From: Myxococcus landrumus
GTDB lineage: Bacteria; Myxococcota; Myxococcia; Myxococcales; Myxococcaceae
Length of the DNA: 64,000 nt
Assembly: GCF_017301635.1 (NCBI RefSeq)
Contig: NZ_CP071091.1
Coordinates: 10,036,501-10,100,500, forward strand
Direction of reading: 5' to 3'
Part shown: positions 48,316 through 56,345 of the stretch, piece by piece
How the letters are laid out: the number at the start of each line of letters is the position of its first letter
Numbering within the stretch: the first letter of the stretch is position 1
Translations under genes and position numbers: made by a program
Notes under the pieces: model-generated
Databases searched by the model: none
What the model was told of the DNA's origin: nothing
What the model saw: the letters and a program-made list of their open reading frames with translations, nothing else

Positions 48316-49647
48316 ATGCCTTGGAGAAATCGAACCCTGCCCTGGACCCTGGCCCTCCTCCTTCCGCTTGCCTGTAAGGAACCGGAGGTGGCGGCCGTCC
48401 AGAACCGTGCTCAACAGGCCCAGGCGGCCTTGGGCGAAGCCCGCGCGCACCTCGCCAATGGCCAGGCCCCCGCGGCCCTCACGGCGCTCAAGCGCGCGGC
48501 CACCGCCGCCCCGGACAGCGCGGAGCCCTATCTGTTGATGGCCGACGCCCACCTGATGAACAACAACATGGGCGCGGCCATCATGTCCCTCAAGCAGGCC
48601 GAGGCCCTCATCCCGGGGACGGACCCCACCATCCAGAAGCAGCTCTCGGAGCTGTACCTGAGCAATGGCAACACCCAGGAGGCGCTCACCATCCTCACCA
48701 CCCTGCGCGACTCCCGTCTGTTGACGGACGCCGACACGCTGGGACTGGCGCGCTTCCAGGCCCGCGAGGGGCAAATCGAAGCGGCCTTCGCGACGTTGGA
48801 GAGTGTGCTGCGCGACAGCCCGGACGACCCGGATGCCAAGGCGATGGAGGCCGAGGTCCTCCTCATGAAGGGCGACGAGCTGCTCGCCGCCAACCTCATG
48901 GACAAGCTGCTCCAGCAGAACCCGGCGCACACGTCCGCGCGCCTCCTGCGCGCGCGCTACTTCCTGGTCAGCGGCGTGCCGCAGATGGCGGAGGCGGACC
49001 TCCAGGCCGTGGAGGGCAAGGATGCCAACCGCGCGGACGTCATCATGCTGCGGGCCCGCGCGCTGTTGGCGCAGGGCCGCGCCACCGACGCGGAGGCCAC
49101 GCTCAAGCCCCTGGTGGACGCCGAGCCGCAGAACGCCGAGGCCCTGGCGTGGATGGCGGAGACGGTGCTGGCGCAGGGCCGCCGCGCGGACTCGCTGGCG
49201 CTGGTGGACCGCGCGCTCCAGTTCCGTCCCCGGCTGGCCCGAGCCCTCTACGTGCGAGGCCGCGCGCAGGAGGAGGCCAACGACAAGAAGGGCGCCGAGG
49301 AGAGCTACCGCTTCGCCCTCAGCGCGGAGCCGCGCTTCGCCCCGGCGCACTCGCGCCTGTGGCGGCTGTACCTCCAGACGGAGCGCAAGGTGGACGCGTA
49401 CTCCGCGCTGGAGCGGCTGCTGGCCCTGAGCGAGGCGTCGCAAGAGGAGAAGGTGGCCCTCGCGAAGCTCTCCGCCCAGCTCCAGACTCAGGTGGCCCGG
49501 GCGACCAAGCTCATCGACGAGGCCCTCAAGCGGGAGCCCGACAACGTCGAGTACCAGGAGGTGAAGAAGGCCCTCCTGGCGCTGGCGCCGAAGCCCGAGA
49601 AGAAGAAGCCCACCGGGCCCATCATCATCCGCGGCGGCCGGCGCTGA
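48316..49647 (+). CDS. TPR-repeat lipoprotein
   Basis: 443 residues. Signal peptide with lipobox ALLLPLACKE. Then about ten tetratricopeptide-type helical pairs (GEARAHLANGQAPAALTALK, PYLLMADAHLMNNNMGAAIM, RARALLAQGRATDAEATLKP, RALYVRGRAQEEANDKKGAE). The C-terminus is basic (PKPEKKKPTGPIIIRGGRR). Related to PEP-CTERM/PilW-like TPR scaffolds; probably anchored at a membrane facing the periplasm. Its last 23 bases overlap the end of the convergent M16 peptidase gene. Confidence 0.85.
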   Translation: MPWRNRTLPWTLALLLPLACKEPEVAAVQNRAQQAQAALGEARAHLANGQAPAALTALKRAATAAPDSAEPYLLMADAHLMNNNMGAAIMSLKQAEALIPGTDPTIQKQLSELYLSNGNTQEALTILTTLRDSRLLTDADTLGLARFQAREGQIEAAFATLESVLRDSPDDPDAKAMEAEVLLMKGDELLAANLMDKLLQQNPAHTSARLLRARYFLVSGVPQMAEADLQAVEGKDANRADVIMLRARALLAQGRATDAEATLKPLVDAEPQNAEALAWMAETVLAQGRRADSLALVDRALQFRPRLARALYVRGRAQEEANDKKGAEESYRFALSAEPRFAPAHSRLWRLYLQTERKVDAYSALERLLALSEASQEEKVALAKLSAQLQTQVARATKLIDEALKREPDNVEYQEVKKALLALAPKPEKKKPTGPIIIRGGRR

Positions 49648-50965
49648 CCTTCGCCTTCGCCAGCCTCAGCGCGGGGGCTCCGGGCAGTCCCGGGGCCTCC
49701 GCCACCACGCGCTCCAGGGCCTTGAGGCCCTTGCGCTGGCCCACCGCGACCACGGTGAGGTTCTCCTTCCGGAAGTAGCGCCGGGCCACCTCGCGGACGC
49801 GCTCGGCGGACTGCGAGTCCACCAGGTCCGCGCGGTGGGCGAAGGTCTCCGGCGCGCGGAACAGCTCCGTGCCGCCGAACCACCCGGCCAGCTCCCCCGG
49901 CGAGTCCTGCGAGAACTCCAGCAGCATGCGGTGACGGCGCTTGGCGCGCGCCAGCTCCTCGTCGCCAATCAAGTCGTCGCACAGCGTGCTGAGCACCCGC
50001 AGCGACTCCTCCACCACCTGGGACGCCTTCTCGGGGGCGCTGGCGGCCTCGATTTCGAACAGGCCCGCGTCGTCGTACGCGTCCAGCGACGCGTGGACGG
50101 AGTAGGCCAGCCCGCGCTTCTCCACGATTTCGAACGGCAGGCGCGAGGACAGGCCGTCATCCATCACCCGACGGATGATCTGCAGCGCGGCGTAGTCGTC
50201 GTGCTGCTCCGGCACGGTGCGGAAGTTGAGCCTGAACTCCGTCTGCGATTCGTCGTGCGAGACGAAGTGCAGCAAGGGGCCCGGCGCGGCGGGAGGCGGA
50301 GGCAGCTCCGTGCTCGAGGGGCCCTTGGGCAGGCGGGCGAAGGCGCGCTCGGTCAGCTCCAGCACCTCGTCGCGGCGCACGCGGCCCGCGGCGGTGACCA
50401 CGATGTTGCCGGTGACGTAGTGCTGGGCGAAGTGCTCGAGCACCTGCGAATGCTGGAGGGCGGAGACGGAGTCGCGCGTCCCGGCGATTTTCAGGGCCAG
50501 CGGGTGGTTGGGGAACAGCAGGTGCTTGGACAGGTTGTCCAGGTCGATGTCCCGGCCCTTCTCGTCGACCTCGTCGAGCATCTCCTCGAGGATGATCTGC
50601 CGCTCCACCTCCATGTCGGTGAGGCGGGGGCGGGTGAGCATGTCCCCGAGGATGTCCAGGCCCACGCGGAAGTGCGCCGGGTGCAGGGGCGTGTAGTAGT
50701 ACCCGTGGTCCCGGGTGGTGACGCCGTTGAGGTTGCCGCCCACTTCCTCCACGGCGGCGTTCATCTTCACGGTGTCCGGCCAGCCTTCACTGCCCCGGAA
50801 GAACAGGTGCTCCAGGTAGTGACTGACGCCGTTGTTCGCGGCCGTCTCGTGCCGGCTGCCGGTGCGGACGTAGATGGCGAGCAGGGCGGTGTGGAGGTGG
50901 GGCGTCTCGACGGTGACGACGCGGAGCCCGGAGGGCAGCACGTCCCGATACGATGTGAAGCTCAT
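49625..50965 (-). CDS. M16 (pitrilysin-family) zinc peptidase
   Basis: 446 residues, cytoplasmic by lack of signal. The inverted zinc motif HxxEH is in VSHYLEHLFFRGS; the third ligand Glu lies downstream in NAAVEEVGGNLNG, and the second (inactive) half carries AYSVHASLDAYDDAGLFEI. Matches the processing-peptidase-like M16B group of about 420-450 residues. The ATG overlaps the stop of the upstream histidine-kinase gene (ATGA), indicating coupled translation. Substrates are unknown; a peptide signal or a membrane-derived fragment is conceivable. Confidence 0.93.
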   Translation of the reverse strand: MSFTSYRDVLPSGLRVVTVETPHLHTALLAIYVRTGSRHETAANNGVSHYLEHLFFRGSEGWPDTVKMNAAVEEVGGNLNGVTTRDHGYYYTPLHPAHFRVGLDILGDMLTRPRLTDMEVERQIILEEMLDEVDEKGRDIDLDNLSKHLLFPNHPLALKIAGTRDSVSALQHSQVLEHFAQHYVTGNIVVTAAGRVRRDEVLELTERAFARLPKGPSSTELPPPPAAPGPLLHFVSHDESQTEFRLNFRTVPEQHDDYAALQIIRRVMDDGLSSRLPFEIVEKRGLAYSVHASLDAYDDAGLFEIEAASAPEKASQVVEESLRVLSTLCDDLIGDEELARAKRRHRMLLEFSQDSPGELAGWFGGTELFRAPETFAHRADLVDSQSAERVREVARRYFRKENLTVVAVGQRKGLKALERVVAEAPGLPGAPALRLAKAKVSAGRRG

Positions 50966-52506
50966 GCGCGAGGAAGCCTTAACACGAAGGCCGTGCCCTG
51001 GCCGGGAATACTCTGGCAGGAGAGGGAGCCCCCGTGCGCCTGGAGAATCTGTTGACTCACCGCCAGCCCCAGGCCGGTGCCGCCCTCCTTGGTGGTGAAG
51101 AACGGCTCGAAGAGGTGCTGGCGCACCTCCTCCGTCATGCCCTGACCTGTGTCCTTCACCGTCACCTCCACGTCCTGCTCCAGGGGGCGGGTGGCGATGG
51201 TGAGCAGGCCGCCGTGGGGCATCGCCTCGCGGCTGTTGCGCAGGAGGTTGAGGAACACCTGGCGAAGCTGTCCCTCGTCCGCGAGCACGGCGGGCGTCTG
51301 CGGCGCGAACTCGCGCACCACCTCCACGCCCGCGCGCATCAGCTCCTCGCGTGAGAAGTCCAGCACGCCGTCCAGAACGGCCGTCACGTCGCGAGGGTCC
51401 AGGTCCGGCCGCTGGGGACGGGCCATGCGCAGGTAGTGCTCGGTGACGTCCGCCAGCCGGTCCACCTCCCGGGTGACGGCGGACAGCAGGTCCTTCACCT
51501 CGCCGGCCTCGGCGGGGTCCGGGAAGGTGGCCTGCTCCACCGCGTCGCCGAGCAGCTCCACGTTGAGTCCGATGGAGGACAGCGGGTTGCGCACCTCGTG
51601 GACGATTTGCGCGGAGATGCGGCCCACGGCGGCGAGCTGCTCGGCGCGCATCAGCGCCTCCGCCTGGGCCTTGATTTGCGCCTCGCGGGCCTGGAGGGAG
51701 CGCGCCATCTGGTCGAACGCGCGCGCGAGCACCGCCACCTCGTCATGGCCCTTCACGCCGAGCTGCGCGCTGTAGTCGCCCTTGCCGATGCGGGACACGC
51801 CCTCGATGAGCGTGCGCACGGGGCGCAGCGTCCGGGCCGACCACGCCGTGGCGCCCAGGCCCAGGAGGATGGCCGCGACGGAGAGGCTGATGATGGCCAG
51901 GCCCGTCTGCCGCTCGCGCTCCTCGGCGCCGTCCACGCGCTCGCGGATGCGGTTGGACAACGACAGGCGCAAGAGGCGCAGCTCGCGGCCGATGGCGTCC
52001 TCCATGCTGAGCACATCCGCGGTGGCGCGCTCCACCTGGGCCTTGTCCGGGGCCTGCTTGCTGAAGGCATCGAAGACGCTCTCCGCGGCGCGGCCGTATT
52101 CCCGGTAGCGCGTGTCCAGCTCCGCCAGCCGGACCTCCAGCTCCTGGATGAAGCGCACCTCGCTCTCCGGGGCCATGGCGCGAAGCTGCGTGGCCCGCTC
52201 GCGTGTCGCCGCGAGCCGCTGGGAGATGAAGGTCGTGGGCACGTACACGCGCGCCAGGCGGATGATGGCGCGGCGAATCTCCGCGCTGTCCTCCTCCAGC
52301 ATGCGCGAGGTGTGGCGCTGCTGGTTGGCGTGGTTCATCTCCATCTCCGCCGCGTCCTGGGAGAGCTGGAGATAGCCCTGGCTCACCAGACGAATCTCCA
52401 GCCGGTTGCGGTGCAGCTCCGCGACGCTGAAGAGGGACACCAGGCCGAAGGTGACGAGCACCACCGCGTAGCCCAGGAAGATGCGGGTGGCCAGGGAGAG
52501 CTTCAT
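50962..52506 (-). CDS. Membrane sensor histidine kinase (HAMP - HisKA - HATPase)
   Basis: 514 residues. Two transmembrane helices (LGYAVVLVTFGLVSLFSVAE; AIISLSVAAILLGLGATAWS) flank a helical periplasmic sensor of about 160 residues. HAMP (RTLRPVRTLIEGVSRIGKGD), coiled linker, H-box QIVHEVRNPLSSIGLN, N-box FLNLLRNSREAMPHG, G1 KDTGQGMTEEVRQHLFEPFF and G2 GGTGLGLAVSQQILQAHGG follow. The layout is that of NtrB-like kinases that partner sigma-54 activators, but no response regulator is adjacent. Coupled to the M16 peptidase gene downstream. Confidence 0.93.
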   Translation of the reverse strand: MKLSLATRIFLGYAVVLVTFGLVSLFSVAELHRNRLEIRLVSQGYLQLSQDAAEMEMNHANQQRHTSRMLEEDSAEIRRAIIRLARVYVPTTFISQRLAATRERATQLRAMAPESEVRFIQELEVRLAELDTRYREYGRAAESVFDAFSKQAPDKAQVERATADVLSMEDAIGRELRLLRLSLSNRIRERVDGAEERERQTGLAIISLSVAAILLGLGATAWSARTLRPVRTLIEGVSRIGKGDYSAQLGVKGHDEVAVLARAFDQMARSLQAREAQIKAQAEALMRAEQLAAVGRISAQIVHEVRNPLSSIGLNVELLGDAVEQATFPDPAEAGEVKDLLSAVTREVDRLADVTEHYLRMARPQRPDLDPRDVTAVLDGVLDFSREELMRAGVEVVREFAPQTPAVLADEGQLRQVFLNLLRNSREAMPHGGLLTIATRPLEQDVEVTVKDTGQGMTEEVRQHLFEPFFTTKEGGTGLGLAVSQQILQAHGGSLSCQSIPGQGTAFVLRLPRA

Positions 52507-52749
52507 GCGCGCGGGGGCCGGACAGGAGCCAGGAGGTCATCGCTACGCGCCCCGGCTCTGGGACGCAAGCAAAGCCGCCCTCCCGTGTGGGCGTTGGCCC
52601 TCCTGACCCATGGACTCATGGCAGGGGAGGATAGCCCGGCGGCTTGCTCCCGGCGCGGGGGCATTCGTGCAAGCCAGTTGCAATCGCCTGAGGGGCCAGG
52701 GCGTACGGCGGCGGTGAGCCTCCCTGCCCGTCCTCCCAGGAACCGCGCC

Positions 52750-54537
52750 GTGCCCCCGTCAGTCCACATCCTCCTGGGGGCCTTGTGGGCCCTGGTGCCC
52801 CTGTCCTCCAGTGCTCAGTCCGCCCGGCCGGTGGAGCCTGCCCAGCAGGCCCCGGTGGCCAGGGAGGAGGCCCGAAAGCTGCTGGGTGTCTGGGCCGCGG
52901 AGCCTGTCTTCGGGCCGGAGGTCCAGGGCGAGCTCACGGTGTTTCGCGAGGGCGGCGCCTGGCGCGCGAGCATCGCGGGGTTCGAGGCGCCGGGGCGCTT
53001 GGAGAAGGACTCGCTGACGGTGGTGCTGCCGGGAGGGCAGGGGACGTTCCGGGGCAAGGTGGGCGCCGATGGGAAGTCCATTCGAGGCCACTGGGTGCAG
53101 CCTCGGGTTGTTGTCGGAGGCGTCCAGTACGCCTCGCCCGTGGAGCTGCGCGCGCTGCACAAAGGGGCCTGGCGAGGCACCGTGACGCCGTGGGCGGACC
53201 GGCTCACGCTGTACCTCGTGGTGTACGAGCGCCCGGATGGCTCCATCGGCGCGTACCTGCGAGACCCGGAGAAGGGCTTCGGCCGGCAGTTCGCGTTCAA
53301 CGTGGCGATGCGGGAGGGCGCCGTGACGCTGGTGGATCCGCGTGGGCCGACGACGCTCGAAGGCACGCATGACGCGAGCCAGGACCGGCTGACCGTGCCC
53401 CTGTTCTTCTTGGGGCCGCTCCAGTTCACCCGGAGGGACCGGAACCAGGCGGTGGGGCTCCATGCTCGGACTCCCGCGCCGGGCCCGTATGTCTACCGGG
53501 CCCCTGTCTCGGAGCCGGATGGTTGGGCGACGGCGTCGCTCCAGGACGTGGGCATGGACCCCGCGCCCATCTCGGCGCTGATGCAGCGCATCCTCGACAC
53601 GGAGCCGGGGCCCACGGCGAAGCCGCTCGTCCAGGGCGTGCTCATCGCGCGCAGGGGCAAGCTCGTGGTGGAGGAGTACTTCCATGGCTTCGACAAGGAG
53701 CGCCTGCATGACCTGCGCTCCGCCGCCAAGACGCTGGCGCCGGTGCTGGTGGGCACCGCCATCGAGCAGGGCGCGAAGCTCTCGCCCCAGACGCCCGTCT
53801 ACGCGATGTTTCCCGCGTACAAGCCCTCCGCGCCCATGGACCCGCGCAAGGCCCAGCTCACGCTGGAGCACTTGATGACGATGACCTCGGGGCTCGACTG
53901 CGATGACAACAACGAAGAGTCCCCGGGCGGAGAGGACCGCCTCCAGTCGCAGGAGGGGGACTGGTACACGTACACGCTGGACCTGCCCCTGGGCCGCGCA
54001 CCAGGAGACCCGCAGGCGGTGTACTGCACGGCGGGCATCAACCTGTTGGGCGGCGTGGTGCGCAACGCGACGGGCACGTGGCTGCCCGAGCACTTCGAGC
54101 GCACCGTGGCCCGGCCGCTCCAGTTCCGCCGCTATGCGATGAACCTGATGCCGGATGGCGAGGCGTACCTCGGTGGCGGGCTGTATGCGCGGCCTCGAGA
54201 TGCGCTGAAGCTGGGGCAGCTCTACTTGTCGGGCGGCGTGTGGAATGGCCAGCGCGTGGTCAGCAGGCGCTGGGTCGAGCGCTCCACCGCGCGTCACTCC
54301 GTCATGAGCCCGGAGCGCACGTATGGCTATGCGTGGTGGCGTCATGAGCTGAAGGTGGGCGAGCGCGTGTACGCGGAATACGAAGCGGGCGGCAACGGAG
54401 GCCAGTACGTCATGGTCATCCCCGAGCTGGAGCTCACGGTGATGTTCACCGGCGGGAACTATGGCCAGTTCAACCTCTGGAAGACGTTCCGGGAGGAATT
54501 GCTGCCCCGATACATCCTCGTGGCCGTCCGTCCGTAG
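52750..54537 (+). CDS. Secreted serine hydrolase, beta-lactamase (class C/DD-peptidase) fold
   Basis: 595 residues from GTG with AGGA upstream. Signal peptide LGALWALVPLSSSAQS. Residues 30-250 are a beta-rich N-terminal domain of unknown role (ELTVFREGGAWRASIAGFEA, AWRGTVTPWADRLTLYLVVY). The beta-lactamase domain begins near residue 275; the nucleophile motif SxxK is in HDLRSAAKTLAPVLVG, the second motif reads YCTAGINLLGGVV (YxT in place of YxN), and the third is near EAGGNGGQYVMVIPE. Likely periplasmic or exported esterase/peptidase; antibiotic hydrolysis is not implied. Confidence 0.87.
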   Translation: MPPSVHILLGALWALVPLSSSAQSARPVEPAQQAPVAREEARKLLGVWAAEPVFGPEVQGELTVFREGGAWRASIAGFEAPGRLEKDSLTVVLPGGQGTFRGKVGADGKSIRGHWVQPRVVVGGVQYASPVELRALHKGAWRGTVTPWADRLTLYLVVYERPDGSIGAYLRDPEKGFGRQFAFNVAMREGAVTLVDPRGPTTLEGTHDASQDRLTVPLFFLGPLQFTRRDRNQAVGLHARTPAPGPYVYRAPVSEPDGWATASLQDVGMDPAPISALMQRILDTEPGPTAKPLVQGVLIARRGKLVVEEYFHGFDKERLHDLRSAAKTLAPVLVGTAIEQGAKLSPQTPVYAMFPAYKPSAPMDPRKAQLTLEHLMTMTSGLDCDDNNEESPGGEDRLQSQEGDWYTYTLDLPLGRAPGDPQAVYCTAGINLLGGVVRNATGTWLPEHFERTVARPLQFRRYAMNLMPDGEAYLGGGLYARPRDALKLGQLYLSGGVWNGQRVVSRRWVERSTARHSVMSPERTYGYAWWRHELKVGERVYAEYEAGGNGGQYVMVIPELELTVMFTGGNYGQFNLWKTFREELLPRYILVAVRP

Positions 54538-54605
54538 GCCCGCTGGGGCACCGTCCCGCGTCTTGGCTCGACGCCTGGATGCAAACGTGGGTAGAAGGCC
54601 GAGCC

Positions 54606-55013
54606 ATGGAGCCCGTCTCGAAGAAGAAAGTCTCGCTGGTGACCGAAATCTCGAAGGAGTTCACCTTCGAGGCCGCGCATCGCCTTCCGAATGTCCCCCC
54701 CGGCCACAAGTGCTCGCGAGTCCACGGGCACAGCTACCGCATCGAAATCACCGTCCGGGGACCGGTGGACCCTCACTTCGGCTGGATTGTCGACTTCGCC
54801 GAGCTCAACTCCGCCTGGCAGGCGCTGCACGCGCAGCTGGACCACCGGCTGCTCAACGACGTGGAGGGGCTGGAGAACCCCACGAGCGAGCTGCTGGCGG
54901 CCTGGGTCTACGAGCGGCTGAGCTTCCCCAACTTCCCCGCCGCGCGCGTGGTGAAGCTGCGCGTGTCCGAGACGTGCACCTCGCAGTGCACCGTCTACCC
55001 CGCCGAGGGCTGA
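54606..55013 (+). CDS. queD: 6-carboxy-5,6,7,8-tetrahydropterin synthase-type protein (QueD)
   Basis: 135 residues from the ATG with AAGG upstream. Zinc His25 in FEAAHRL and His40/His42 in HGHSY; catalytic Cys36 in HKCSRVHGHSY; DHRLLN and NPTSELLAAW complete the active site. In queuosine and deazapurine synthesis QueD converts dihydroneopterin triphosphate to 6-carboxytetrahydropterin. No other queuosine gene is adjacent. Its stop lies four bases from the stop of the convergent SDR gene, which with the second pterin-synthase paralogue forms a small pterin locus. Confidence 0.9.
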   Translation: MEPVSKKKVSLVTEISKEFTFEAAHRLPNVPPGHKCSRVHGHSYRIEITVRGPVDPHFGWIVDFAELNSAWQALHAQLDHRLLNDVEGLENPTSELLAAWVYERLSFPNFPAARVVKLRVSETCTSQCTVYPAEG

Positions 55014-55017
55014 GCCC

Positions 55018-55725
55018 TCAGGTCTCCACCTGGCCCAGGTTGGCGTGCAGCACGGCGCCATTCACCGTGGCCGTGGTGGCGCAGAAGTAGAGGACGTGGG
55101 CGATCTCCTCCGGAGTGATGAGTCGCCCGAACGTGGACTTGGAGGCGATGGTGGCCCGGAGCTCGGGCTTGTCGCCCAGGTGCTCGCGCAAGAGCTCCGT
55201 GTCGGTGAAGCCAGGGCACACGCAGACGGTGTGGATGCCGGTGCCCACCAGGTCCTGGCAGGTGGCGCGCATCAGCCCGACCAGTGCGTGCTTCGACGTC
55301 ACGTAGGTGGCGTTGTTGCGCACGGCCTTCTCCGACAGCGTGGAGCCCACGTAGAGGACGGAGGAGCCCTCGCGCAGGTACGGCCGTGTCAGGCGGTTGA
55401 GCACCGCGGGCGCGACGAGGTTGACCTCCAGCACCCGGCGCAGGTGCTCCGCGGTGAGCGCCAGCGCGTCGTCGTGCTCGTAGAGCGCGGCGTTGTGCAC
55501 CAGGGTGACGCGGCGAGGGGACGGCCCCAGGTGCTCGCGCAGCGCGGCCTCCACGCGAGGCTCCCAGTCGCCGGAGCCCAGGTCCACGCGCAGGTCCACG
55601 ACACCGGGCACGCCGCTCTCGCCGCGTGACAGGTTCAGCACGCTCCAGCCTTCCTTCCGGAAGCGAGCGGCCGCCGCCTGTCCGATGCCTCGGCTGGCGC
55701 CGGTGATGAGGGCCCAGTCCGTCAC
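55018..55725 (-). CDS. Short-chain dehydrogenase/reductase in a pterin gene pair
   Basis: 235 residues from a GTG overlapping the stop of the upstream PTPS-like gene (GTGA). NADP-type glycine motif ALITGASRGIGQAAA, LVHNAALYE (NNAG position), catalytic Ser in VLYVGSTLSEKAV and Tyr/Lys in ATYVTSKHALVGL, VCVCPGFTDTELL. A classical SDR. Coupling to a 6-pyruvoyl-tetrahydropterin-type synthase suggests reduction of a pterin, as sepiapterin reductase or FolM do, but that is inference; the SDR fold alone does not give the substrate. Confidence 0.88.
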   Translation of the reverse strand: MTDWALITGASRGIGQAAAARFRKEGWSVLNLSRGESGVPGVVDLRVDLGSGDWEPRVEAALREHLGPSPRRVTLVHNAALYEHDDALALTAEHLRRVLEVNLVAPAVLNRLTRPYLREGSSVLYVGSTLSEKAVRNNATYVTSKHALVGLMRATCQDLVGTGIHTVCVCPGFTDTELLREHLGDKPELRATIASKSTFGRLITPEEIAHVLYFCATTATVNGAVLHANLGQVET

Positions 55726-56216
55726 GCCGCCTCCCACTCCCAGGAGGACCACTGACCGGGGCCGGAGGCGCACTTCACCACCAGCTTCAGGACGCCATCG
55801 CGGCGCATCGCGGAGCCATCTCCGACCAGCTCCTCGCCGAAGACGCGCGCCAGCTCCTCCAGCGTCACGTTCGCCACTGGGAGCACCGTCACGTCGCGGG
55901 CCAGGAAGTGGATCTCCTCGCCGTTGAAGCGCGCGAGCACATTGCCCTTGGCGTCCCGCTCCAGCTTCAGGTGCGGGGAGCGGTCCGGGAGGAAGAAGGT
56001 CTCGTTCCAGGCGTGACAGCGCTCGATGATGGTCCGCTTCAGCGGGCCGTAGTCGGAGAGCATGCCGTTGTCGGTCACCTCTCCCGTCAGCGCGACGAAG
56101 ACGGTGAAGTTGTGGCCGTGCAGGTTCTCGCGGTGCGTCGCCGAGAAGATGGTGAAGTGCCCGGCCGAGAACTTCATCTCTTCCTTGTGCAGCTCGAGGG
56201 TCGTCGTGCGTGGCAT
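55722..56216 (-). CDS. 6-pyruvoyl-tetrahydropterin synthase-like protein with Glu in place of the catalytic Cys (PTPS-III-like)
   Basis: 164 residues from ATG (a TTG eight codons upstream is possible). Zinc His20 in FSAGHFT and His33/His35 in HGHNF. The residues before HGH read THRENLHGHNF: the QueD/PTPS Cys is missing and a Glu stands three residues before the His pair, the REKLHGHNY-like pattern known from PTPS-III enzymes, which can make 6-hydroxymethyl-dihydropterin and bypass FolB in folate synthesis. Translationally coupled to the SDR gene. Which pterin it makes cannot be told from sequence. Confidence 0.8.
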   Translation of the reverse strand: MPRTTTLELHKEEMKFSAGHFTIFSATHRENLHGHNFTVFVALTGEVTDNGMLSDYGPLKRTIIERCHAWNETFFLPDRSPHLKLERDAKGNVLARFNGEEIHFLARDVTVLPVANVTLEELARVFGEELVGDGSAMRRDGVLKLVVKCASGPGQWSSWEWEAA

Positions 56217-56345
56217 GGGCCCCCCAGGGGTTAGCACCAAGCCCCATCCACCTCAACGGGCGTGCTCCATGCCCGGTGCGGGAAGTGTCACGCCCCGGCA
56301 CGTTCTGGCGCCGCGGAGGGGAAATGCGCGATTCTAGAGGGCCGA

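Noticed and set aside
51436..52749. Large N-terminal extension of the serine hydrolase
   Set aside because: It is antisense to the histidine kinase and low complexity; a signal peptide begins at the GTG at 52750.
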